From contig CAJUIK010000003.1 of NCBI GenBank assembly GCA_910585875.1, forward strand, positions 1-64,000: DNA of 64,000 nucleotides. The letters run 5' to 3'. The notes beneath the pieces are model-generated. The model worked only from the letters and a program-made list of their open reading frames with translations, was not told where the DNA came from and ran no database searches. Each line of letters opens with the position of its first letter. Positions within the stretch are counted from its first letter, which is position 1. A program made the translations under genes and the position numbers. Shown here piece after piece: positions 23,244 through 31,517 of this stretch. Source of the DNA: an uncultured Eubacteriales bacterium. GTDB taxonomy: Bacteria; Bacillota; Clostridia; Oscillospirales; Butyricicoccaceae.

Positions 23244-23426
23244 TCAGTTCCGGCCGAAGAGATTGACGTTTTCCGCCATATGGCCCATGGCTTGGACGCC
23301 TTTCCGGGCTTTCCGGGAAATGTCGCGGCGCATATGATAGGGCATATAGGCTTCGGCGGCGGCAGAAGCGGCGGCGCCCAGCAGAGCGCCGGCCGCGATG
23401 CCCACGGCAAATGAATTGGCTTTCAC
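23244..23426 (-). CDS. Small YtxH-like membrane-anchored protein
   Basis: A 60-residue protein with a Gly/Ala-rich hydrophobic N-terminal helix (FAVGIAAGALLGAAASAAA) and a basic tail (MRRDISRKARKGVQAMG), the layout of YtxH-type proteins. Start is GTG 23426, with AAAGGTGG 7 nt upstream. Function unknown. Confidence 0.75.
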   Translation of the reverse strand: MKANSFAVGIAAGALLGAAASAAAEAYMPYHMRRDISRKARKGVQAMGHMAENVNLFGRN

Positions 23427-23517
23427 AACGCATCCACCTTTCTGTTTGGGTTCCCAGCTATTTTGCCCTTGACAAGCGCCGCGATACGCCGCCGCGGGCA
23501 GGGAATTTTTGAAAAAT

Positions 23518-23541
23518 AAAAAAGCGCCCTGGCGGCGCTTT
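23518..23541 (-). terminator. Terminator of the MGMT-like gene
   Basis: AGCGCC pairs with GGCGCT (GCCAG loop) on the minus strand and is followed by TTTTTTA. Confidence 0.8.
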
Positions 23542-23546
23542 GGGCG

Positions 23547-23846
23547 TCACTGGGCGGAAGGGCCAGTCCAGCCGAAAATATCCAAATCGACGGAGCCGTC
23601 GGGGCGGAATACAACCCCTTCCGCTTCCAGCAGCCGGCGCTGGTCGGGAAAGGCTTTGGCTGTTTGCCCCAGCCGATTGACCACCCGATGACAGGGCACG
23701 TCCGCCAGGCCGCATTGGGCTATGGCCCAACCCACGGCCCGGGAGGCCCGGGGAGAGCCGCAGAGCAGGGCCACGGCGCCGTAGGTCGTCGCCCGCCCGG
23801 CAGGAACCTGCCGGACAATTTCATATACTTTTTGATGAAACTCCAT
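23547..23846 (-). CDS. MGMT-family DNA-binding protein (alkyltransferase-like)
   Basis: A 99-residue protein consisting of the C-terminal domain of O6-alkylguanine-DNA alkyltransferase. It has VYEIVRQVPAGRATTYGAVA, the arginine-finger helix RAVGWAIAQC, and active-site motif PCHRVV. Unlike Atl proteins, which carry Trp, the acceptor Cys is present, so methyl transfer is possible, though the N-terminal Ada-type domain is absent. ATG 23846 is preferred: a GGAGG sits 6 nt before it and overlaps an upstream in-frame ATG at 23858. Confidence 0.9.
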   Translation of the reverse strand: MEFHQKVYEIVRQVPAGRATTYGAVALLCGSPRASRAVGWAIAQCGLADVPCHRVVNRLGQTAKAFPDQRRLLEAEGVVFRPDGSVDLDIFGWTGPSAQ

Positions 23847-24023
23847 AGGTTCCTCCATGTCGGCCAGCGCCGACGGGCAAGCTCGAATAGACGCAGAGCG
23901 GGCGAAGGCTGTTGTGCTCGACAGCCTGAGACTTGGCGTCGTTTTCGGTGGAAGGCCGCGGCGTCGGGCGGCGGCCCATTGACGCGCCGCGCTGACACGG
24001 AGTCGGGCCGTCCCGACAGCGGA

Positions 24024-24866
24024 TCAACTGTTCTCATCCCAGCCGGGCGGGGTATAGAGATATTCTCCTTGGGGGGAGTGGTAAGTATAACCAATGCGCC
24101 GGTATAGACGGTTGGCAATGGGGTTTCTTCGGTCCACATAGAGGTAGGGCAGCTTCCCCTGGTTCAAAATCTCCTGGGTCAGGGCGGCCACCGTCTGCCG
24201 GGCCAGCCCTTGGCCCCGGAAAGCCGGGTGAGTGTAGACGTTGCTCACAGCGCATAGCCCCTGGCTCTCCCGGGCTTTTTTGGCGATGGAGACCGCCTCC
24301 CCCATCCGCCGGACCATCCGGTAGCGGGGCAGTTCCTGAGTCAGCTTCTCCGTCAGCTGCTTTAAGTTCGACGCCTGGCCCAGAGCTTCCTGATAAAACT
24401 GGCCCGCCAAAGCGGCCATAGCAGGCAGATCCAGAAGGCCGGGGATTTCCGCTTCGCTTTCCGAGGGCAGAGCGGGGTTCAGCCTGTCGCAGCGCATGAC
24501 GTCCATCAGGCGAAGCGTGCGGAAAGAGCCGCCCAACGCCTTCACACAGCAGAGAAGAAACGTCTGGGCCAGGCCCGGCGCGCTCAAAACCTGGCGAAAG
24601 GGCAGCTGGCGGGCCGCCAGCCCCTCCGCCAGAGGGGCGCACAGTTCTTCATCCCCATATAGGATCATGGGAAAATGGAGATAGCGAAGCGCCAGCAGAG
24701 ATTTTCCCCCTTCCTCCGCCTTGACGGCGAAGCCCTGGGCTTTGTCTGCGGTTGAAAGCATCCTTTGAGCGTTCTCAAAAAAGAAGACGGTTTGAAGGGG
24801 GTCTTTTTGCAAAATCGGCCGATTATCCTGCAAAAACTCCGGGCCGGCCTGATAGACGTAAAACAT
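24024..24866 (-). CDS. GNAT-family N-acetyltransferase
   Basis: A 280-residue protein whose C-terminal third is a GNAT domain: acetyl-CoA motif A at VSNVYTHPAFRGQGLARQTV (about 207-226), then LYVDRRNPIANRLYRRIGY. The N-terminal 150 residues look like a second, degenerate GNAT-like fold. The acceptor substrate is unknown. It lies 32 nt after the flavodoxin gene on the same strand and may share its transcript. The 23847-24023 gap before the MGMT gene contains nothing I can name. Confidence 0.85.
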   Translation of the reverse strand: MFYVYQAGPEFLQDNRPILQKDPLQTVFFFENAQRMLSTADKAQGFAVKAEEGGKSLLALRYLHFPMILYGDEELCAPLAEGLAARQLPFRQVLSAPGLAQTFLLCCVKALGGSFRTLRLMDVMRCDRLNPALPSESEAEIPGLLDLPAMAALAGQFYQEALGQASNLKQLTEKLTQELPRYRMVRRMGEAVSIAKKARESQGLCAVSNVYTHPAFRGQGLARQTVAALTQEILNQGKLPYLYVDRRNPIANRLYRRIGYTYHSPQGEYLYTPPGWDENS

Positions 24867-24898
24867 AGGAAGCGCCTCCTTTTGGACGGGGCGGCCTG

Positions 24899-25441
24899 TT
24901 AAAATTTCAGGGCTGGGAATTCTATGCCCGCCTGCTGGAGACGGGAGAAAATTTCAATCCGCTGGCGGAAGCGAAGAGCGGCCAGGGCCCGCTCTTCCCG
25001 AGAGGGCTGGGCCGAGAGCACGGCCCAACGGATTTCGTTGGCCGCCAACTGGTCTCCGCCTTTTTGCCGGGCGGTTTCGATCATTTCCTGAGACATGGAG
25101 CCCTGGGCCACATAACCGCCGATGACGGTGTTGCGCTCTTCCACCAGCTTGACGCCGTTGGCCAGAGCCTGCTGGGCGTGGGCTGTGTCGCTGTAATAGG
25201 CCAGGGTGCAGAACAGGCCCACTGTTTTTCCCTCCAAGCTGGACAGCAGCTGGGACATGGCCGGGTCCGGGCCGCCTTTGTCCACCCAATAGCCCAGCAA
25301 CAAAATGTCGCCTTTCAGAGGAGGCTGGCCCTGGGCCAGGTCGTAAAGGGCCACTTCATGGTTATCCAGCCCCTGGGCGACGCCCACGGCCAGATCCCGA
25401 GTGCAGCCCGAAAGGCTTGTGTAAATAATTTCGATTTTCAT
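24899..25441 (-). CDS. Flavodoxin-like FMN protein
   Basis: A 180-residue flavodoxin fold. The phosphate-binding loop appears as IIYTSLSGCTRDLA (about 4-17), a degenerate TxTGNT loop. LLLGYWVDKGGPDP (about 48-61) and GLFCTLAYYSDTAH (about 75-88) form the isoalloxazine-contact loops. It probably carries FMN in an electron-transfer or reductase pathway. ATG 25441 follows AAAGGATG. The partner enzyme is not in the window. Confidence 0.85.
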   Translation of the reverse strand: MKIEIIYTSLSGCTRDLAVGVAQGLDNHEVALYDLAQGQPPLKGDILLLGYWVDKGGPDPAMSQLLSSLEGKTVGLFCTLAYYSDTAHAQQALANGVKLVEERNTVIGGYVAQGSMSQEMIETARQKGGDQLAANEIRWAVLSAQPSREERALAALRFRQRIEIFSRLQQAGIEFPALKF

Positions 25442-25592
25442 GACAGATCATCCTTTCTTGTCCGAAAGCCGGACTACTGGGGCGGATGGATTTTCCAGGG
25501 CCTTTGCAGGACGATGAATCTCCGCCCGTCTGATATTTTAACACGAACTTCTCCTGCGCGAAAGGGTTGCTTTTAGTAAATTATACGGAAAT

Positions 25593-25604
25593 ATGATATA
25601 TCAT
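25593..25604. promoter_or_regulatory. Perfect 12-bp palindrome ATGATATATCAT
   Basis: It lies in the divergent region between the flavodoxin and brnQ genes, and could be an operator. No regulator nearby is linked to it. Confidence 0.3.
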
Positions 25605-25669
25605 TTAGCCGCCCTCAGCGGATTGGTGGTACAATGTCGGCAAGGGACGCAGCCGCATTGCGAGGGGTC

Positions 25670-25950
25670 TGGAAATCTAAGAGACGAGGGCCCCGCAAAA
25701 TCGGGGATTTTGGAAAGAAGGCCCCGCCGCAGGCGGGACGCCGGGAGTCCGGCGGAAGGATTTGCGGCGATTGACTCGCCGGAAATTTATGAAATGAAAG
25801 GGGTCCCCCAAAAGGCGGAGCCTTTTTGGGGCAGGGCCCCGCCGCAGGCGGGACGCCGGGAGTCCGGCGAAAGGATTTGCGGCGATTGATTCGCCGGAAA
25901 TCTATAAAGACAAGGGACCCCGCAAAATCGGAGATTTTGCGGGGACAAAC
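25670..25950 (+). repeat. Tandem compound hairpin repeat upstream of brnQ
   Basis: A block of about 71 nt occurs twice (25720-25790 and 25835-25905) with only four or five differences. Each contains three small hairpins: CCGCC/GGCGG, GCCGG/CCGGC and GGCGA/TCGCC. Between and around the copies stands a second hairpin type (at about 25688, 25800 and 25914), so the arrangement is A-B-A-B-A with a period near 113-115 nt. The last A hairpin (CCCCGCAAAATC/GATTTTGCGGGG) ends about 20 nt before the brnQ start. It may be a leader RNA, a miniature element or a REP-like array; no protein is supported. Confidence 0.75.
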
Positions 25951-25965
25951 GAAAGGGGTTTCACG

Positions 25966-27264
25966 ATGAAAAATCGAAGCAAAGACATTATGGTGATCGG
26001 GTTTGCTTTGTTCGCCATGTTTTTCGGGGCGGGCAACATGATTTTCCCCCCAAAACTGGGGTTGGAAACCGGGTCTCAATGGGTTCTGGGGTTCGCTAGC
26101 TTTACATTTGCAGACGCAGGCCTGGCCTTGCTCACCATCTTGGCGCTGATCCGGGGCACAGGGTCCTTTGAGCATCTGGCCCGGCGGGCGGGCCGTTTTC
26201 CCGCCGCTGTTTTGGGGATGTGCGTCTTTTTGTGCGTGGGGCCTCTGATGGCCATTCCCCGCACGGCGGCCAGCACCTTTGAGCTGGGCGTGGCGCCGAT
26301 TTTCCACACCGGCGCCCGCGTTGTGTTCTCGGTTATTTTCTTTGTCATCGTGTTCGCGCTGGCGGCTCGGCCAACCAAGGTGATCGATATCATTGGAAAA
26401 TTCTTGACGCCGGCCCTGTATATCGCCCTGCTGGTCATGATACTCCAGGGAATTCTGCACCCCATGGGCCGGCCGGTGGAGACAGCCGGGGCGGCGGAGG
26501 TATTCGCCACAGGCATCAAGGCGGGATACCAGACTATGGACGTCTTTGGGGCCGTGATTTTCAACGTGCTGGTGGCCTCGGCTCTGGCTCAGCGCCGTTA
26601 TCAGGGCAAAGAGGCGATCAAAACTGCGGCTTGGGCCGGTCTGGTGGCTGTAGTCGGCCTAACTATAGTATATGGCGGCCTGGCCTATCTGGGCTCCTGC
26701 GCTTCGGGGCTTTATGATAAAAGCATCGGCCAGTCTGAGCTGTTGCTCGGCGTGATGGAGACGATTATGGGGCGCTCCGGCGTTGTTTTGCTGGGCGTCG
26801 TGGTGGCGTTGGCCTGCCTGACTACCGCCGTGGGGCTGACTTCCGCCGCAGCCTCTTATTTTTCCGGCCTGACCCGGGGCAAGGTGAAGGAGGTCCCCTT
26901 TGTGGCCCTTATCTGCGCCTTCAGCGCCGCGGTGTCCAATGTGGGCATCGATTCCATCGTGGCCTTTTCCGCTCCTGTGCTGACGGTGATTTATCCGGCG
27001 GTGCTGACGCTGATTGTACTGAGCTTTTTTGATGAGAAAATCAAAAACGATTGGGTAATCCGCCTGGCCACCTTGGGCGCTCTGGCCGCCAGCCTGCTGA
27101 AGGCGCTGTCCGGCTGGGTCCCCGCCCTGGGCTTTGTCAATCAGCTGCCGCTGAACAGTCTGGATTTCGGCTGGCTGACTCCCGCCTTCCTCTGCGGTCT
27201 GCTGGGCCTGTTGATTCCCATGAAACAAACAGAGGGGAAAGGGCGAGAAGCCCTTCGGCGCTGA
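25966..27264 (+). CDS. brnQ: Branched-chain amino acid transporter BrnQ
   Basis: A 432-residue LIVCS-family carrier that imports Leu, Ile and Val with Na+ or H+. Typical start: FALFAMFFGAGNMIFPPKLG (about 13-32), then about 12 hydrophobic segments including GPLMAIPRTAASTFELG. AAAGGGG precedes ATG 25966. The unusual structured repeat directly upstream suggests post-transcriptional control, though no T-box elements are visible there. Confidence 0.94.
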   Translation: MKNRSKDIMVIGFALFAMFFGAGNMIFPPKLGLETGSQWVLGFASFTFADAGLALLTILALIRGTGSFEHLARRAGRFPAAVLGMCVFLCVGPLMAIPRTAASTFELGVAPIFHTGARVVFSVIFFVIVFALAARPTKVIDIIGKFLTPALYIALLVMILQGILHPMGRPVETAGAAEVFATGIKAGYQTMDVFGAVIFNVLVASALAQRRYQGKEAIKTAAWAGLVAVVGLTIVYGGLAYLGSCASGLYDKSIGQSELLLGVMETIMGRSGVVLLGVVVALACLTTAVGLTSAAASYFSGLTRGKVKEVPFVALICAFSAAVSNVGIDSIVAFSAPVLTVIYPAVLTLIVLSFFDEKIKNDWVIRLATLGALAASLLKALSGWVPALGFVNQLPLNSLDFGWLTPAFLCGLLGLLIPMKQTEGKGREALRR

Positions 27265-27309
27265 GCGCCCGCAGAGATAGGAAACAATAGAAAATAAACA
27301 AGCGAAAAA

Positions 27310-27335
27310 TAAGCGCCGAAAAGGCGCTTGTTTTT
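27310..27335 (+). terminator. Terminator of brnQ
   Basis: AAGCGCC pairs with GGCGCTT around GAAAA, followed by GTTTTTG. Confidence 0.8.
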
Positions 27336-27371
27336 GAAAAATCCCGCCTCCTGAAGAGGCGGGATTTTTTG
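27336..27371. terminator. Second, bidirectional terminator
   Basis: AAAATCCCGCCTC pairs with GAGGCGGGATTTTTT. It backs up the brnQ terminator and ends the convergent RpiR-type regulator. Confidence 0.85.
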
Positions 27372-27404
27372 TTTGAAAACGCATAGTTCCCAACCCGAGA
27401 GGAA

Positions 27405-28328
27405 TCAATCTTCGTCCTCTTCCTCGTCTTCTTCGCCGCGGCGGCTCCGGTAGCCTCGGTGATATTCGTTGTATTCCGCCTCCCGGCGCAGCTCCTCCAG
27501 CTTTTCAAACTGGACGCCCTGCCTCGAACCCTGCTCGATGGCAATACAATGAGCCAATAAATTGACGGCCTCCAGCACGGCGGCGAAAGAATTGTATAAA
27601 GATCCCCGGGCGGCCGGGCAATAGATAACCGGGTCGCCGAAAGCCGCCGCAGGGGCTGCGGGAGAATCGGTAAACACAATGATCCGGGCGCCTTTGGAAG
27701 CGGCGAATTTGGCCGCGGCGCTTATTTCCTCAAAATACGGGGGGAAGGAAAACAGAATCACAACCGAACGGTTGTCAATCAGATTCAGCCGGTTTTGCAT
27801 CAGGCCGCTTTGCTCTGGATCGGCCTCGACGGCGCGCACTCCCAAAGCGCCCAATCGAGAGCTGAGGATATCTGCCATGGATTTGCTGATCCCCCGGCCG
27901 ACTGTTAGGGCAAATTCGCTGAGGCAGATCATCTGGGCCGCCTGGACGATGGGGTCCAGGTCAAAAGCGTCCAAATAGGCGTGAAGATGCTGCCGCTCCT
28001 GCCGGCAGATATGATTCAGCAGCAGCGCGTTGGATTCCTGAATCCGCTGGATTTCAGAATCCTCCTCTGCGGCTTCATAGATATATACCTCGTAACAGCG
28101 GCGATATTCTCTTTTGAAATCAGCGTATCCCCCAAATCCCAGCCGCTGAAACAGGCGGAGCAGGGTCACTTCTGTGCAGCCGATTCGTTTGCTCAGTTCC
28201 CGCAGAGAAATGTAACATACTTCGCCGGGGTGGTCCAGTATATATGTAACAATCTGTTTCTGCTTTCGGGTGAGCGTCCAGTTGTCGGGCGAAAAACCGC
28301 GTTCAAACAATGGGCTTAAGTCTAACAA
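27405..28328 (-). CDS. RpiR/MurR-family transcriptional regulator
   Basis: About 307 residues. An N-terminal RpiR HTH (LTRKQKQIVTYILDHPGEVC, then LSKRIGCTEVTLLRLFQRLG, about 20-65) is followed by a SIS sugar-phosphate-binding domain (about 120-260; LTVGRGISKSMADILSSRL, SVVILFSFPPYFEEI, ARIIVFTDS). The tail is unusually acidic (RGEEDEEEDED). The start is unsure: TTG 28328 has AAAGGGGG at 9 nt; TTG 28337 has the same site with almost no spacing. It is divergent from a peptide ABC operon, and two palindromes lie in the shared region, so it is the obvious candidate regulator. Confidence 0.87.
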   Translation of the reverse strand: MLDLSPLFERGFSPDNWTLTRKQKQIVTYILDHPGEVCYISLRELSKRIGCTEVTLLRLFQRLGFGGYADFKREYRRCYEVYIYEAAEEDSEIQRIQESNALLLNHICRQERQHLHAYLDAFDLDPIVQAAQMICLSEFALTVGRGISKSMADILSSRLGALGVRAVEADPEQSGLMQNRLNLIDNRSVVILFSFPPYFEEISAAAKFAASKGARIIVFTDSPAAPAAAFGDPVIYCPAARGSLYNSFAAVLEAVNLLAHCIAIEQGSRQGVQFEKLEELRREAEYNEYHRGYRSRRGEEDEEEDED

Positions 28329-28495
28329 AACTGCCAACCCCCTTTTTTCAAATGAAGTATATCATACGGGAGAATGAAATGTATAGAGTCAAAATGTAAA
28401 AAGTTAAAAATTTGTTCCTTCAACGAATTTTTTGGCGAAAAAACAGAACCCGGCCCTTTGACCAGGCCGGGAGCAGCAAGCAATTTCCAGCGGAT

Positions 28496-28521
28496 TTGCA
28501 AAAAAGTATACTTTCTTGCAA
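28496..28521. promoter_or_regulatory. Palindromic operator candidate, copy 1
   Basis: TTGCAA arms flank 14 nt centred on GTATAC; the 13-nt half-sites differ at one base. It lies about 55-80 bp upstream of the -35 of the peptide operon. Confidence 0.75.
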
Positions 28522-28575
28522 CGCAAAATTTCCTTCCTATTTGTGCAAAAATCATAAAAAAACAAGAAAAATCTA

Positions 28576-28604
28576 TTGAAAACTGTCGTTTTTTCTGATA
28601 AAGT
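28576..28604 (+). promoter_or_regulatory. Promoter of peptide ABC operon 1
   Basis: TTGAAA, 17-nt spacer, TAAAGT. It lies between the two palindromes; the weak -10 suits an activated or tightly regulated promoter. Confidence 0.55.
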
Positions 28605-28631
28605 ATCTTACAAGAAGTAAAGCGGATAGAT

Positions 28632-28657
28632 TTGCAAGAAAGTATACATTCTTGCAA
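28632..28657. promoter_or_regulatory. Palindromic operator candidate, copy 2
   Basis: Same design as copy 1 (TTGCAA, 14 nt with GTATAC, TTGCAA), 136 bp downstream of it and just past the predicted transcription start. A further half-site TTGCAAGAA follows at 28659. Confidence 0.78.
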
Positions 28658-28752
28658 TTTGCAAGAACGGGAAGGGGGAGAGATTTGGGAAAACGGGACG
28701 GTTAACCGAAACGCCGGATTGCCGGCACAGTTGAACGACAGGAGAGAGAATT

Positions 28753-30444
28753 ATGATGAAAAAAAGATTTTCCGCGCTGCTGGCCCTGCTGCTGGCCTCG
28801 ATGATGCTGCTGAGCGCCTGCCAGGGCAGCCCGGAAGCCAAGGACGACGGCCCTGCGGCCCCGGACGGGCAGGACGTCCAGACAGACGACAAAAAGACCG
28901 GCGGCCAGCCCGCCGGCGGGGAAGTTGTCAAAGACGCCAACGAGCTGGTGATCGGCACTTATATGCCTGTGACTACGCTGGTGCCCTGGAAGACCACCTC
29001 CGACGGCGACGGCTATATCCTGCGCCAGATTTATCACACCCTGGTGGAAATGGATCAAAACTCCAACTTTGTGCCCTCTATGGCTACGGAGTGGGAATGC
29101 AGCGAAGACGGCCTGACCTGGACGGTGAAAATCCGGGACGATTTGTATTGGCAGACGGGCAACGGCCTGTTTGACGAGAAAGTCAACGTCACTGCCGAAG
29201 ACGTCAAATTCTCCTATGATTATTATCTGGACCCGGCCAATGGCTCCGTCCGTTATACCGAACTTTCCAACACGCTGAAGGAAGTCAAGGTGGTGGACGA
29301 TTACACCGTCCAGTTTGTCACCAACGACATCGACGTGCTGTGGGAATATAAGATGTATCAGAATTACATCATCCCCAAAAAGGCTGTGGACGAAAACTGG
29401 GATTTTGAAAACAAGCCCGTGGGTTCCGGCGCCTATAAATTTGTGGAACACGTCATCGATTCTCAGGTGGTGCTGGAGCGCAATGACGAATATTTTAAAG
29501 AGCCCGCGCTGGACCGGATTGTCTATAAAATCATTTCCGACAAATCCGTCTCCTCCATCGCCCTGCAAAACCAGGAAATCGATATCGCCCTGTCCATGCT
29601 TCCCACAGAGGTGGGCAATATCGCCAATAAGGATTATCTGGAGCTGCGGCCCTCTGAAATCGGCTCCTATCGCTGGATCGGATTTAACTGTAAAAACGAG
29701 CTGTTTGCCGACCCGGAAGTCCGCAAAGCGCTGAGCATGGCCGTGGATATGGACAGCGCGGTGGAAGCCATCTTCAAAAACGACGCCGGCGTCACCCTGG
29801 CCAAGCGGGCTTACGGCCCCATCTCCTATGAGCGGCCCGGCGGCAACGAGGCCCGCTTTAAGGAAGCCTGCGTGACCTATGATCCCAAGAAGGCTGAAGA
29901 GCTGCTGGATTCCCTGGGCTGGGCCAAAGGCTCCGACGGCATCCGGGCCAAGGACGGCAAAAAGCTGAGCTTCACCCTCCAGGTGGGCAACAACGATTCC
30001 AACCGGGAAAAGCTGGCTGTCATCGTGTCTTCCCAGATGAAGGCCATCGGCGTGGACTGCACCGCCCAGACGGTGGAATGGGGCACCCATACCGACGACA
30101 TTAAAAACGGCAATGTGCAGATGTATATCCTGGGCGGCTACTCCAACTTGGACGGCCCCTACCGCATTATGCACACCAGCGACACGATGAGCCCCAACTG
30201 CGGCTATTCCAACAGCGAAGTGGACTCCCTGTTGGACGAAGCCTGGCGCACCATCGACATCGACGAGCGCAGCGAGCTCCAGACCCAGGCCGCCGAGATC
30301 TTTATCTCCGAGGCGCCCCATATCTTCTGCTATTTTGAATATACCCAGACCGGCGTCAGCAAAGCGGTGCAGGATTTTGAGCAGGCCAGCGTCTACCGCT
30401 CCCTGTGCAACGAGTTCCGCAACGTGGGCGTCAACCACAAATAA
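28753..30444 (+). CDS. Peptide ABC transporter solute-binding lipoprotein (family 5), operon 1
   Basis: A 563-residue DppA/OppA-type receptor that binds peptides (or similar) outside the membrane and delivers them to the permease pair. It has a signal peptide with lipobox LSAC (Cys about 23), then an Asp/Gly-rich linker. Family-5 motifs follow, such as LTWTVKIRDDLYWQTG, VTAEDVKFSYDYYLDP and NKPVGSGAYKFVEH. AGGAGAG precedes ATG 28753. It is the first gene of a complete five-gene operon and is only distantly like the receptors at 47-64 kb. Divergent from the RpiR regulator. Confidence 0.93.
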   Translation: MMKKRFSALLALLLASMMLLSACQGSPEAKDDGPAAPDGQDVQTDDKKTGGQPAGGEVVKDANELVIGTYMPVTTLVPWKTTSDGDGYILRQIYHTLVEMDQNSNFVPSMATEWECSEDGLTWTVKIRDDLYWQTGNGLFDEKVNVTAEDVKFSYDYYLDPANGSVRYTELSNTLKEVKVVDDYTVQFVTNDIDVLWEYKMYQNYIIPKKAVDENWDFENKPVGSGAYKFVEHVIDSQVVLERNDEYFKEPALDRIVYKIISDKSVSSIALQNQEIDIALSMLPTEVGNIANKDYLELRPSEIGSYRWIGFNCKNELFADPEVRKALSMAVDMDSAVEAIFKNDAGVTLAKRAYGPISYERPGGNEARFKEACVTYDPKKAEELLDSLGWAKGSDGIRAKDGKKLSFTLQVGNNDSNREKLAVIVSSQMKAIGVDCTAQTVEWGTHTDDIKNGNVQMYILGGYSNLDGPYRIMHTSDTMSPNCGYSNSEVDSLLDEAWRTIDIDERSELQTQAAEIFISEAPHIFCYFEYTQTGVSKAVQDFEQASVYRSLCNEFRNVGVNHK

Positions 30445-30484
30445 CGCCATAGAACAAGCGAAAACAAGGTAAGAGCGATACGCA

Positions 30485-30525
30485 GCGCGGGGCCCGATAA
30501 GGCTTGCCTTATCGGGCCGACGCGC
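30485..30525 (+). other. Intercistronic hairpin between receptor and permease genes
   Basis: GGCCCGATAAGGC pairs perfectly with GCCTTATCGGGCC around TT, extended by GCG/CGC. No T-tract follows. Such stems after a binding-protein cistron commonly stabilise its mRNA and give more receptor than permease; that role is inferred. Confidence 0.75.
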
Positions 30526-30540
30526 ATAAAGGAGCATATT

Positions 30541-31500
30541 ATGTGGACTTATATTCTGAGAAGACTGCTGCAGGCCATCCCCACGCTGCTGGTCATCTCC
30601 TTCCTGATTTTTTCGCTGCTGTATATCACTCCCGGCGACCCGGTGGAGCTGATATTGGGCACCGAGGACGGCACGGTGACAGAAGAACAGCGGGCGGTGG
30701 TGGAGGAGCAGTGGGGGCTGGATAAGCCTTTTCTAATCCGGTACGCCAATTTCGTGCTCGACGCCTGCAAAGGGGATTTGGGGACGTCCTACGCCACCAA
30801 TCAGGATGTGTTTGAAAGCATCATGGTGCGGATGCCCTCCACCCTGAAGCTGGCCGGCTTTTCCATGCTGCTGGCGCTGCTGATTTCCGTGCCCCTGGGC
30901 ATTTTGGCGGCGTTGAAGCACAACAGCGTCTGGGATTCCCTGGCCACGGCGCTGGCCACTATCGGCGTCTCGCTGCCCAAGTTTTGGTTCGGCCTGGTGC
31001 TGATGATCGTCTTTGCCCTCAAGCTGGGCTGGCTGCCCAGCACGGGCTCCGCCGACCTGAGCCAGGGTCTGGGGACCTTTTTGAAGTATATCATCATGCC
31101 CGCTTCCTCTCTGGCCCTGGGCATGGCCGCCACCCAGACCAGAATGATCCGATCCAGTATGTTGGACGTGCTCAACCAGGACTATGTGCGCTATGCCCGC
31201 AGCAAGGGCCTGCGGGAGCGGGTGGTCATTTGGGGCCACGCGCTGAAAAACGCCATGATTCCGGTCATCACCGTCATCGGCGGTGAAATCGGCGGCCTGC
31301 TGGGCGGCGCCGTGGTAACGGAATCCATCTTTTCATGGCCCGGCGTAGGGCGGCTGGCCATGAACTCCATTTCCAAGCGGGATTACCCCATGATTCAGGG
31401 CATCACCCTGACTCTTTGCATCAGCTATCTGCTGGTCAACCTGCTGATCGATATCGTTTACGCCTGGGTGGACCCCCGCATCCGCCTGGATAGAAAATAA
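30541..31500 (+). CDS. Peptide ABC transporter permease (DppB-like), operon 1
   Basis: A 319-residue inner-membrane subunit with six predicted TM helices. It has the usual DppB start (MWTYILRRLLQAIPTLLVIS), the extracytoplasmic ITPGDPVELILG segment, and the EAA coupling loop near DYVRYARSKGLRE (about 217-229), which contacts the ATPases. The end VYAWVDPRIRLDRK is typical. AAGGAG precedes ATG 30541. It pairs with the next gene to form the channel. Confidence 0.94.
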   Translation: MWTYILRRLLQAIPTLLVISFLIFSLLYITPGDPVELILGTEDGTVTEEQRAVVEEQWGLDKPFLIRYANFVLDACKGDLGTSYATNQDVFESIMVRMPSTLKLAGFSMLLALLISVPLGILAALKHNSVWDSLATALATIGVSLPKFWFGLVLMIVFALKLGWLPSTGSADLSQGLGTFLKYIIMPASSLALGMAATQTRMIRSSMLDVLNQDYVRYARSKGLRERVVIWGHALKNAMIPVITVIGGEIGGLLGGAVVTESIFSWPGVGRLAMNSISKRDYPMIQGITLTLCISYLLVNLLIDIVYAWVDPRIRLDRK

Positions 31501-31517
31501 GAAGGAGGCGGCCTGTT

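Noticed and set aside
25593..25889. Possible 98-aa protein in the repeat upstream of brnQ
   Set aside because: Its sequence is simply the translated tandem hairpin repeat; a structured non-coding element explains it better.
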